NCBI RefSeq assembly: GCF_000003815.2
Contig: NC_049992.1
Span: 4,347,514 to 4,411,513 of the forward strand
Length of the DNA stretch: 64,000 nucleotides
Direction: 5' to 3'
Source of the DNA: Branchiostoma floridae
Taxonomy: Eukaryota; Chordata; Leptocardii; Amphioxiformes; Branchiostomatidae
Made by a program: the position numbers and the translations under genes
Notes under the pieces: generated by a model
Told to the model about the DNA's origin: nothing
Databases searched by the model: none
What the model saw: the letters and a program-made list of their open reading frames with translations, nothing else
In this document: positions 45,508 to 55,341 of the stretch, one piece after another
Position numbering within the stretch: position 1 is the stretch's first letter
How the letters are laid out: each line of letters starts with the position of its first letter

Positions 45508-45780
45508 GTGTTTGAGGAGCGCGTGCCGTTGCAGGTTCAGGTGTTTAGAATCTTTGGGACACTTAAGGTATGGAATCAGACGTTTGGTTATGAGTATCAT
45601 CCGAATCTAGGGAGAATGGTCCTGGGAGCGCTTGGCCCTAAGGAGGACGAAGAAATCTTCGTTCTCGTTTTTTTACTGCCATTGGCATTTACTAAAGAAG
45701 CTAAGTCTCTGCGTAAAACGGTGCATGTTACGGTCGGTTTACCGGCATCGGTTGAAGTTAAGCTGAGCAAGGGGAAGTAA
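45508..45780 (+). CDS. Unassigned ORF inside the element
   Basis: About 90 residues, with YHPNLGRMVLGALGPKEDEE and an end KTVHVTVGLPASVEVKLSKG. Its position before the RT fragment would fit a gag-type product, but I do not recognise the family. The frame is open upstream only to 45508. Confidence 0.3.
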   Translation: MFEERVPLQVQVFRIFGTLKVWNQTFGYEYHPNLGRMVLGALGPKEDEEIFVLVFLLPLAFTKEAKSLRKTVHVTVGLPASVEVKLSKGK

Positions 45781-45954
45781 GAGGAATTCCTTGGCTGTGC
45801 AGTTCTTGATAACCCCTTCAGGCTTTAGAAGCGGGATGGGTGCGTGGTATTGGAGTTGCAACTCTAATCGATCTTTGGCAAAGCAGTGCAACAAAATTTT
45901 TCGGTTCTGTCTTAGTTCTCCATAATAATTTTAAGGTGACCATTTGTGTATTCG

Positions 45955-46310
45955 TGGCCTCGTCCTTCCTCTCAATCCTGTTTCGAACTTCGCCGGGTTA
46001 CTAACAACCCTCTACTTACGTAGGCCCTTAACCAAGGGTTGAGGTTCGTCTCAGGGCTGACCTTGGTTGGCTCGAGTGTTGTCGCTGTTAATGGTTACAG
46101 TTTTCAAGAGAGTTAGGGTTTCCTCTCTTGCTATCTAGCAGTTCGGTGAGCGGAATCTTGCTAGACGCGATTGGTCTTTTCCTGACTGGGAATATCTAGT
46201 TCGACCCTGAGTCGGCGGCGAAGCGGGCGCAACAGCGACAACTCCGATTTGTCGACTTCCGAGGTCAGCCGTGGGATGATTCCAACCCTAGTGCTCCAGG
46301 TGTGCAGGAT
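45955..46310 (+). repeat. Internal direct repeat of the element, right copy
   Basis: Diverged copy of 43030-43345, 2.9 kb downstream. Confidence 0.65.
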
Positions 46311-47010
46311 ATCGCGTCGGGGTCTGTGCAAGCGAGTACAGCTATGGTCAAGTTTACAGACCCTAATTCTTTTATAGCAGGCCAATTAGGCCATCATACT
46401 GCGGAGTGGAAATTGATTTTGGCCGACCATCCAGATAAGGATATGCTCTTAGAGTGGGTGAATAAAGGGGTAGACGTGTACAAGTTCATTACTCCATTTA
46501 AAGGCAAGTTTCGGGGAAATCGAATTAAGGTAGACTTTCCTGAGCCGCAAGTGTTTGTTAACAACGTGTATTGTAAATCTTTTGTGAAGTTTATTGCTTC
46601 CTTTCCATTATTGGATAGGCTGGAAACGGGCGCAATCTAAATTTTGGGGGAAGGTAGGTGAAGGCGCACCACCCTACCTAATAATGCTCTTAACGGTGGA
46701 TCCGGCTAAGCCTCGTTTGTGTTGTGATCAGAGATATCTGAATTCATTCATTATAAGGATTGCCCGTTTGTCTTAGATAAGTTGGTCGACGTTACCAAGT
46801 ATGTTAGGCCAAACACGTTTCATACGAAGTGCGATGATAAGTCGAGCTACGACCACATCTCTATACATCCAGAATCTAGGACACTGCTTGGTTTTCAGTG
46901 AGTGGGCTTCTGGTTGTTTGTAATAATCTTCCTTCTGGGTTCAAATCGTCGGCCATGATTTATAACACGTTAGGTTTGGCCGCGACAAGGAGAGTACTGT
47001 CAGTAACAAG
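46300..47010 (+). pseudogene. DIRS/Ngaro-like reverse transcriptase fragment
   Basis: Frames in order give HTAEWKLILADHPDKDMLLEW, NGVxVYKFITPF-like upstream region, VDPAKPRLCCDQRYLN, VRPNTFHTKCDDKSSYDHIS, IHPESRTLLGFQ and NTLGLAATR. The PRLCxDxRYLN, CDDKSxYDHxxxHPxSRTLxGFQ and YNTLGLAAT blocks match RTs of the DIRS/Ngaro group. Frame breaks near 46635, 46760, 46900 and 46980; the catalytic YIDD region and RNase H are not visible. Confidence 0.7.
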
Positions 47011-47584
47011 ATCAAACGCAGCGCTAAATTTGTATTTTCAACTCCAACAAGCTCCCCTCTTTCCATGACTGACAGCCAGTCATCTCTCATATTAACCAAG
47101 GCAGATGTGGTCGAGCGATTAGGATGGTAAGCGGGTTATGCAGTTGACACAATATCGTTAAAGTTTGAATAGCGCAAAATCATGAACAACTCTTTCGAAC
47201 ACTTTGCTCGCACCTCAACACTGGCTGTTTTTTTCCAGTCAGTCGCGTTCTGGAATTCTTAGGGAGGGGGCGTACTTTTGTGTCTCTCCATTGACTGGGG
47301 AAAAGGCCGGGGATTAGTGACTGATTGACAATGGGGTGCACAGGTGCGGCTATATACAAATATGGCAATCTCATTAATCTGTTTTCCATATGGTCCACAG
47401 CGCTTGATGCTAGTATAGGTATGTCAGTCAGCAGCCCCAGAATGCCATCTCTACTAATTGTCTTGAACTAATTTCAGACGGCATTCTTTATGTGACATAA
47501 TTGACTGAAGAATTTTATGGCACATTTTTGCCCCACTGGGCTAAGTATGGTAACGGTTATATATATATGCAGCAATGGAAACAA

Positions 47585-47870
47585 TCACACACGTCTACAT
47601 ATGCAGATATGCATCTTATCTATTCTAGTACTTTCGATTTCCTCTTGCTTCTTGGTAATTGCATAAATGTAGCTAGCTGTATGGTTAATTAGTGTTGGTT
47701 TATCAAAAGCTGTCAGGAATAAAATTTTCTCCTTGCCGTTCAAGTGTATGAAGTGGGGATATTTACTTGACACATAGTCAAATAGGATGCTCCTATTGCT
47801 ATCATACAACGGACATTCCACAGTAAATTGTACTTCATCTTCTACTTTACCTAAACTAAAAAAAAACAAA
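47585..47870 (-). mobile_element. LINE 3'-end fragment, minus strand
   Basis: Open reading frame with GKVEDEVQFTVECPLYDSNR and NGKEKILFLTAFDKPTLINH, the conserved C-terminal domain of LINE ORF2 proteins. Second copy of 44765-45130. Confidence 0.65.
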
Positions 47871-47929
47871 AAAAGGCAGTTTCTTTGCTCTAGAGGACTG
47901 TGGTTATTTCTTCCTGATTAGATTCGTGA

Positions 47930-48232
47930 NNNNNNNNNNNNNNNNNNNNNNNNNNNNNNNNNNNNNNNNNNNNNNNNNNNNNNNNNNNNNNNNNNNNNNN
48001 NNNNNNNNNNNNNNNNNNNNNNNNNNNNNNNNNNNNNNNNNNNNNNNNNNNNNNNNNNNNNNNNNNNNNNNNNNNNNNNNNNNNNNNNNNNNNNNNNNNN
48101 NNNNNNNNNNNNNNNNNNNNNNNNNNNNNNNNNNNNNNNNNNNNNNNNNNNNNNNNNNNNNNNNNNNNNNNNNNNNNNNNNNNNNNNNNNNNNNNNNNNN
48201 NNNNNNNNNNNNNNNNNNNNNNNNNNNNNNNN
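47930..48232. other. Assembly gap, 303 N
   Basis: Inside the retroelement, where the recombinase region would be expected. Confidence 0.99.
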
Positions 48233-49205
48233 CACCACTTTATGTTGACCGTCATATGTCGACTCTGCTAGGACTGCAATGCTGTTCCATGTGTACGTGT
48301 TCTTACAACGTCGTGACTGATATAACATGGTATTTAGGTAGGCCTCCAGATATATTATGTTGATCAATTCAGTTCAGTCACAGTTGGATTTGGAAGATCA
48401 ATATCTGTTCTGTAAGTTTTGTTTTTGTCAATATAATACTAGTTGTTGGTAAAGTAATTGGCAATGTCAGATGGTTTGGTATGGAATTTTGCCATCAACT
48501 TCCACTCAGGATGGGGATTGGGTATTACAGCGACCCGGTGACTGCAAAAACTGCAAGAGAAGATCCATATGAAAGGCAGGGTATCACCCCGGACAGACAG
48601 TGCCCATGTTCGTAGGAAAACTGACTTCATAACGACTTTTCGTTGGGATTGTAAGCAGAATTGTTTGGGTTCTCCTAGACAAGAGGTGCTCTCGTCAGTG
48701 CGTGGGCAAACCGTTATAATTAACTTTGGTGAGGGTTAACGGAAGCTCAACCTGGCGTTTGTTGAACGCAGGACGTGAAAGATAGGTACTGTGATGCGTC
48801 GTTTTTTCCGCCCACAAGTGTGATAAAACCCCCCCCCCCCCCCCAAAAAAGAAGTTTGGACGGTGGCTTTGTCTCATGAGTGAGAACTAGTACATATGCA
48901 CAATCCGAGAGAGTGTTGTCGGTGAAGATATCAGTAAGACGAGTTTAAATGTAGTGCTAGACAGGGAGGCGGTGACGTGCTTTTGTGGACAGCGAAAGGA
49001 AATAAAGACAACTTCGGAGTCTGCGATAATAGCTGGTTTAGGTATGGGAAAGTGTTGAGGTTTGGGGAAAGTAATGAGGTGTGGGGAAAAGGTTTGAGGT
49101 TTGAGGAAAGGTGAAAGGTGTGGAAGTCAAGACGTGGGTAAGATTCGGAAAGCTTTACGTGATGAAACAAGCCCGAGATGGTGCGCATGGAGGTGGGACC
49201 ACGGA
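48233..49205. other. Distal part of the retroelement
   Basis: No clear coding region. Poly-C tract of about 22 nt at 48829-48844 and following. Confidence 0.5.
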
Positions 49206-49455
49206 GGACTTTTTTGCCCATACCTTAACCTTCTTCCGGAGATTCGCCTGGGGTCACTGCGGATAGGGTACTATTCCAAATGAGGCACATGATTGCTTCT
49301 GACCGGGTTTCGCGTCGTTAAGAGGCGACACCTGGTCGGGAGCAGTCCACGTGCTCTCATTAACCACCTGTACATCCTCACCTGTGCATAGAACCTTTTA
49401 TACGCCCTGCGCCTTTCATTCCCATATGTTGGCCGAGCTACGCCGGAGAGGTCGG
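49206..49455 (+). repeat. Split repeats B1 and A2
   Basis: B1 49206-49272 and A2 49269-49455, sharing TACT. This join corresponds to the circle junction expected for Ngaro-type elements. Confidence 0.9.
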
Positions 49456-50172
49456 ACGGAGGTAGCTGGGGAGCTTTATAGAAGTAGAGGGACATGGACG
49501 GAAGTGACTTGAGGGTGTATGATTTTAAGTGGATGGTATAAAGATAGGAAGAGGGTATGGAAAGACAGGCCTATGAAGCTGGGAACTAAATTGAATCCAT
49601 AATGCGTCTGAACTTTGTGAGGTTTCGTACGGTTTAGAAACTTGTCAAGCGACATCAAGAGCTTGACACCATCCTGGAGATGGTAACAACACATCTTGAA
49701 CTAGGAACATGGAGAGGGGTCTATTGTTGCGTTCGTCAAGCGCGGGAGAGGTGGCTAGGCCTGGTATACTTCTACCGCGGATGGCTTTGAACTCGGTTCC
49801 AAAAGGGAAAAGAGATAGGGCGGCAAATGATCTAGAATGTCTGGCGGGGTTTGGATGAAGTAAGATTCTTTTGGTAAGACACTGGATAGAGGGAATTGGA
49901 AAGCTGTGGTAGCCCGCTTTGGAGGTAGCTGGGATGCGGCGAAGAAGAAGAAGATGTTGGATGAGTTTAGGGCAGCCCACCGAACATTCGCTAATCCAGC
50001 CGCGGACAAGAAGATTGGTGTAGCTTTTGTCAGACCGTCCCCGTTGCCGTGGATGTGTTGCACAAGAGACGTGGGACGTTTGGGGAAGTAAGGGCACTAA
50101 AACACCCGCCCTCCCGCCCTTTTTTCCATTCTCTGCTCGTAGACCGTTCAGTGACCCTTCGGTCGACACTCC
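49456..50172. other. Sequence between A2 and B2
   Basis: About 715 nt that should be absent or short in a canonical split-repeat element; a later insertion or part of the terminal structure. A plus-strand open stretch (49906-50090) with FGGSWDAAKKKKMLDEFRA is unassigned. Confidence 0.45.
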
Positions 50173-50239
50173 GGACTTTTTTGCCCATACCTTAACCTTC
50201 TTCCGGAGATTCGCCTGGGGTCACTGCGGATAGGGTACT
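50173..50239 (+). repeat. Split repeat B2
   Basis: 67 nt identical to B1, ending GGATAGGGTACT. Confidence 0.9.
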
Positions 50240-52669
50240 GTTTATATCACGAATATGTATTTTAGTGTATACATTGTAGTAGTTGATTTTATATGTATAT
50301 GAATGGACCGTAGATGAAATAACCGTTGTTTTGTGGTGTGACAAGACCTGTCTGTTTGATACGCCAAAATGTGCCCACCAGATATAATGTATTTGTATGA
50401 CAGAGAGTCAGAGAGTATAGTTCAGAAGAGAAAGAGAGATCCGCAGCTAAGAACGAAGTTAGCGAGGCCAGCATTACTAGTATATAGTAACGTCAAACCA
50501 TCTTAACAGTCTCCCGTGCCCAGTGTACGGAAAACCTTGTCTCTGCGTCCTTCCTTTATTCTAGCTATGCTAGTCTTCAAAGCAGAATCTAAACAACTTG
50601 AAACCCATTGGTTTCATGGCTTGTTTGAAACATGTGACTTATTAACTTTTCAAAATCAGGCTTTACGTAACCTGTATCTATATAGCCGGTATAACCTGGT
50701 ATAACAGTCCTTCGGCGTAACACACAAGCTTCAATTCAAAACGACAACCACCTGAAAGCGCAACATTTCATATTTCATAAAAAGATATCGACAAAAATCT
50801 GTGACACATTGGTCTTCTATATTTTTTTGACCTCGTGAAGCATATTATCCCACCTCATAAAAGCAAAGCTCAGAAGATATTGGCAAAAGTTGTGCTATAT
50901 TGGTCTTGTCTTCTTTAAAACATCTTATTTTTCTACCACTCAAAATCAGGCTCTCTATGACTCCGAACGATAACCAATTGACAGCATTTCATTCTATATT
51001 GTAAAAAGCACAGGCTTATAAAAGACATAACGGCAAAAAGCTGGGACATATTGGTTGCCATTGCAAATTCATAAAGCATGCGAAACATCGTAATAATCTA
51101 TGTGTACGGCTTATGATATGCAAGGAGCGCAGTCACTTCCGGCTATGTGAAAAGACCGTTCCCTTAAACCATTGATCCTGAAAACAAAGAATGCCTCAAC
51201 AAAGGAAGAATAACAGCTAGAATAGTCTTCAATGACCACTGTATGGACGACACCCCTGTGGTTTAGCCAAAAATCAATTCCCAAGGGAATGCATTCGTGG
51301 AATTTTCAAAATTCTTTCAAAGCGATCGTAATACTGTAGAAAATGCCTCCGCCCCTGAGGCGTCGCCAAAAAATTAAAACTTAATAAAAGATNNNNNNNN
51401 NNNNNNNNNNNNNNNNNNNNNNNNNNNNNNNNNNNNNNNNNNNNNNNNNNNNNNNNNNNNNNNNNNNNNNNNNNNNNNNNNNNNNNNNNNNNAATGTTTT
51501 AAGGTCGCATAACAAAGTGTTTATGGGCGAGCCCCGTCCCCAATAGTAGGTCGGGTATAGAGTAGTGCGCCAGAGTACTTGCAAAGGCCGTAGTTATTTT
51601 TCCGTTCACAACAGAGGTGTGGAAACTGTGGTGGATGGTAGAGAATACATCAGTTTTGAGACCGTGTAAGCCTTGGGTTACATTTCCAAACCGGGGCCCG
51701 GCCGGGCAGCTTTCGGGAAAATGCATCAAAATACACAAAGTGTCAAAATAAGATTCATGCGCATGATTTGTGTATATTTCTAGGTATACATTGTAATTTT
51801 TCCTTTCTTAAAACATCACGTAAATTTTCGCCTTGGCACTGTTAGCAGATACTGCCTGTGCGTTGGCTGCAATTCAATGACCTCCGCTGGAGGTCAAATA
51901 AATGTGACTTTTAAAACAGAACGAGCCGGCAACTTTATGCCCATTTCCACATATTTTGTAGGTTATACACAGGACTTCAACATATTAGATTTTTGTCAAT
52001 CACTTGTGCTCCCTGTGAGTAAGGCGACGAACCTCCTCACTCTGGGGTCCTTAATCATGTAAATTCCTATAGGAAAAATACTGCGTCATGCCACCTTAAG
52101 CCATCATGCATATGACAAATGAACACCCACCAATAGCTGGGACCAATATTAAGATGTCCAAGTGACAGAAGGATTTTAAAAGGATTTGATATAGTTTATG
52201 GTAACTAAAAAAAGGTAACTTAGAAATCTAAGTCAAGATTATTATGGCATTTTTTGAATGGCTGTTATTAACATAATAGGGCATTCGTTTAAGATTTTAT
52301 GGTTGAATTTTCTTGACAGAGTACATGTGATGCATTTGAATTCATATATCTAGTTATCAATCTTATAGGATGGTCCTTTAAGTTTTCAGCTGATTTCTAA
52401 GGGATCCAAGCAACAAATCAGTCAATATAAACTTAACAATAATCATATAAAAGCGTAAATAATCTAACATAGGGTGATAACCTATCCGATCTACTCCCAT
52501 TTTGTTAAACACTACCTAATCATTAAACACTGAAAATCATTAACTACAGAAACTCATCACAACAACAATCATATGAATAAAAAACAAATCATTAAAAAAT
52601 CCGCAAGCTCATTTGAAAGCAAAATACTTGGTCCTTTCTTGTTTTGATCAGAATTTAAAGTAGACATAC
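50240..52669. other. Spacer with relic of cytoplasmic-exon start
   Basis: Near 50675-50735 the sequence CTATATAGCCGG...CCTTCGGCGTAACACACAAG resembles the acceptor and first codons of the cytoplasmic exons at 23091 and 36974, then stops. A 100-N gap lies at 51393-51492. Nothing else assigned. Confidence 0.5.
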
Positions 52670-53891
52670 CTTCAGTCCCAAGCCCAGCTCTGTCCTCCGG
52701 TTTGTAGTACGGGTCTGAGCAAGGCTCGTCCGTCTGTTCTGGACACACCACGATGTGATCTCCCATGTTGAGTTTACGAGGAGGGGGTAGGTCGGCCACT
52801 GCATGTTTCAAACCGGACCCTAGATCCAACCCTTTGTTCTTTTGAGACGTTTTTTTAGATTCGTCAAAGATGCTGTAACCAGCCGGATCCACGTCTTCAT
52901 ACTTTCTGTTGACTTCTTCATTCCTTCCATGTATTTTTTCCTGTTCTTTGTCTCCCGTGTTAAGATGGCGAGAGTTTCTTGCCGGTGGTGTCACATTTCT
53001 TCCATCCATGTATTTACTGGACTGTTTCTTTGTCCCAAAAAGCAATGCCAAGATACCGCATCCATTCGGGTTGACGTTGTCGTATGTTCCGTTGATTTCT
53101 TCATTCTTTCTGTCTGTCTTCTTTCATCTTGTTTTCCAAGTCAAAACGGCGAGAGTTTCTTGCTTGCAAAGGCGGTGGCACGTTTTCTCCTTCAACATCT
53201 TCACTGGACTGTTTCTTTGGCAATGAAAAGATACCATAACCATGCGGATCCACGTCTTCGTAATTCCCACTGACTTCTTCTTTTCTTCGCTGTTCTTCTT
53301 TCTCTTTGTCTCCCGTATCAAAATGACGAGAGTTTCTTGCTGGCAAAGGCGGTGGCTCATTTCGTCCATCCATATCTTCACCTTGATGCTCCTTTGGCCC
53401 AGGACCCAATTCAAAGATACCTTTGTCTTTGACATCTCTGTCCGATTTATAACTTACATCTACTTGTTCCTTTTCCTTGGCTTTTGCGTCCAGTAGGCGA
53501 GAATTTCTTGCCGGCAAAGGGGGTGGCACATTTCCACTCTGCTGCTTTTCGGGCGACCGCCTTGAATCGCCCACCTTCATGTTTGCAAGATGGCGAGGTT
53601 TGGGTTCGTCGTGTGGCGGTCTAGAACTCGGTACAAAGATTCTGTCTCCGTGTGGATCCACGTCTTCGTATTTTCTTGACGGCAAAGATGGCGGAACATT
53701 TCTAAAACCCAAGTCTTTGCCATTTTCTCTTATTAGCCCAGAACTTAATGCAAAGATACTCTCACCTTGGGGATCCACGTCTTCATACTTTCTGTCCGAA
53801 TCGTCAATTGTCCCGTCTACATGCCCCTTTCCTTCCTCTCCCATGTCAAGATCGTGAGAGTTTCTTGCCGAACCAAGATGGCGGGACAACT
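52670..53891 (-). pseudogene. Divergent cytoplasmic-tail exon with YEDVDP and PPPLPAR repeats, one frameshift
   Basis: Exon of 1222 nt; removing one extra base near 53100 would make it 1221 nt and phase 1/1, like the B and C tail exons. Acceptor attgtag at 53892, donor gaag|GTATGT at 52669. About 400 residues made of five to six degenerate repeats: KYEDVDPHG (variants QG, AG, and a decayed YDNVNPNG) followed by IF, then class II SH3 ligands PPPLPARNSR (twice), PPSLPSR and PPPLQARNSR. The C-terminal segment LNMGDHIVV...DPYYKPED aligns with VGDHV...[10 protein letters not shown] of gene B, fixing it as the same exon family. It lies in inverted orientation between the relic at 50.7 kb and the transmembrane exon of D. 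No matching minus-strand transmembrane exon was found. Confidence 0.65.
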
Positions 53892-55198
53892 CTACAATCT
53901 ACATCAACATTTTCAACATTTTGTTTCAGCGGAAAAACCAGCTTCACTCAACTAAGTCCTCAACCTGTAAGAGTCTGATTACAAAATGTTTTCGCCAGCA
54001 CAAATTGCTTTAGAGTATGATTATTGATGTTTAAACAGAATCAGATTATGATTATTGATGTTCAAACAGAATGTTCTTGGTTGACTTGCGGCCCCAGAAC
54101 CACACAATGCTGTGCATATGGTTGCATTCTGTTTCTGCGTCACGCAACTAAATCCAGGCATTAAATCCTTGGCCTGTAGGAGACTGTGATTGCAAAGTGG
54201 CTGTTTCGCCAGCACAAATTGCTTTAGATGATGATTATATTCATATTCAAACAGAATGGTATATTCCTCTTGGTTGATTTGCGGCGTCAGAGCCACACAG
54301 TATTGAGCTTATTGTCTACGTAGGTAATACTATTCTGTACAATCGTAAAGAAATCCACACAAAATATTTTTTTAAAATTTAAATAGCGAAAGAGATAAGA
54401 AAATGGCGTTCGGACTGGAAAGTTAGTTTGCAGCTAACTTCCTTCAGCTCATGCTAATCCTTGAAAAATACATAGTGGTTCTGCCAATAATTATTCATTA
54501 TTCTTAGTACGTACTATATGGTGTCTGTGAGCAACAATTCCAAATAAGGTGTTGCAAATAGCTACTTAAGACCAAGTAGTAACAGACTAGTTAAGAAAAC
54601 ATGACTCTGCAAACAAAACATCATTGAGGAAACATTATCAAAGAAAACACTTTAAATTCGTATTTTCTAGCAAGAAAATGGCATAGAAAACACAGAAACA
54701 AATTTGTGTGTATATTCAATGTATTGAAAATCTCAAATTTCTACATCGCTGTACAACACTCCTCCTTTTTTGTTCAGGCCAAATCGATTGAATTTTTGTT
54801 TGTCGTATTTATTCTGATTACTTGATAATTGCCGCTAGATTATGCAGCTGCCTGTCTCATGTCCGGGGACAGGCGTGCTAACTGTGCAGGACGTGCCTGT
54901 AGATTTCGCGCTGTCTGCACGACAATTCTCAGGGCCCAGGCACGTCCTGCACAGAATAGTGGTGCATTTCTGACAATTCCCAGGACGTGCTAGGCCCCGG
55001 ACAGAAGGAGTGAGCAGGTCAGCACGACCTGCAAAGTTTAGGAAAACTCGAATCAGCAGGCACGTGAAACACGATTTCCACCCCGCAAATTAGGCTTTTC
55101 GTACAGTGATACAGTTCCAGTTTTTTTTTATCATTGTACATGTTGTTATCTTGTACAATCGTTGAAATATTTATTATAATAATATTTTCATATCTTAG
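53892..55198. other. Spacer upstream of the D transmembrane exon
   Basis: A roughly 190-nt imperfect direct repeat occurs around 53960-54120 and 54150-54300 (CTTTAGA-TGATTAT, AAACAGAATG, TTGATTTGCGGC-like). A hairpin-forming GC-rich block lies at 54855-55010. From 55110 on it matches the intron before 40142. Confidence 0.6.
54860..55003. repeat. Nested inverted repeat (hairpin or MITE-like)
   Basis: Inner arms of 17 nt perfect (54883-54899 and 54937-54953, TGTGCAGGACGTGCCTG and its complement) within outer arms TGTCCGGGG (54860) and CCCCGGACA (54995). Confidence 0.75.
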
Positions 55199-55341
55199 GG
55201 CGGTTAACTGACCTATGGAATTGGCTGAAGTCTAGCTACAAGCACGCTTGCTGCCTTGCTCTGGGTTGCGGGATCTTGGTGATAGCATCGATCTCCGCCG
55301 CAATTCTAGCAACTCATTTTCTTGTTACACCCAGAAATGAG
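55199..55341 (+). CDS. Transmembrane exon of D
   Basis: 143 nt, acceptor cttag intact. [18 protein letters not shown], then [19 protein letters not shown], then [10 protein letters not shown]. More divergent than B/C. Confidence 0.85.

Larger units (their letters stand above)
41555..50239 (+). mobile_element. Ngaro/DIRS-type retrotransposon with split direct repeats, decayed
   Basis: Repeat order is A1 (41555-41741), internal region, B1 (49206-49272), A2 (49269-49455), B2 (50173-50239). A1 and A2 are both 187 nt with about four mismatches; B1 and B2 are 67 nt and identical. B1 and A2 overlap by TACT, the motif also found at both outer ends. This split-direct-repeat layout is the hallmark of Ngaro-type tyrosine-recombinase retrotransposons. 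An RT fragment of matching type lies at 46300-47000 in the same orientation. The interior is broken by LINE pieces, a possible 2.9-kb internal duplication and a 303-N gap. A recombinase gene was not found; it could be in the gap or lost. Confidence 0.65.

Noticed and set aside
41555-49455. 187-nt direct repeats 7.7 kb apart looked like LTRs
   Set aside because: No TG...CA ends, and a second repeat pair (B1, B2) extends the element past the right copy. The four-part order fits split direct repeats better.
49645-50169. 174-codon minus-strand frame between A2 and B2
   Set aside because: No recognisable domain, composition like non-coding GC-rich DNA, overlaps a plus-strand frame of similar quality.
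51499-51738. Minus-strand frame with KTDVFSTIHHSFHTSVVNGK as a possible stalk exon of the inverted tail gene
   Set aside because: Weak resemblance to the plus-strand stalk, no suitable splice sites, and no transmembrane exon between it and 52670.
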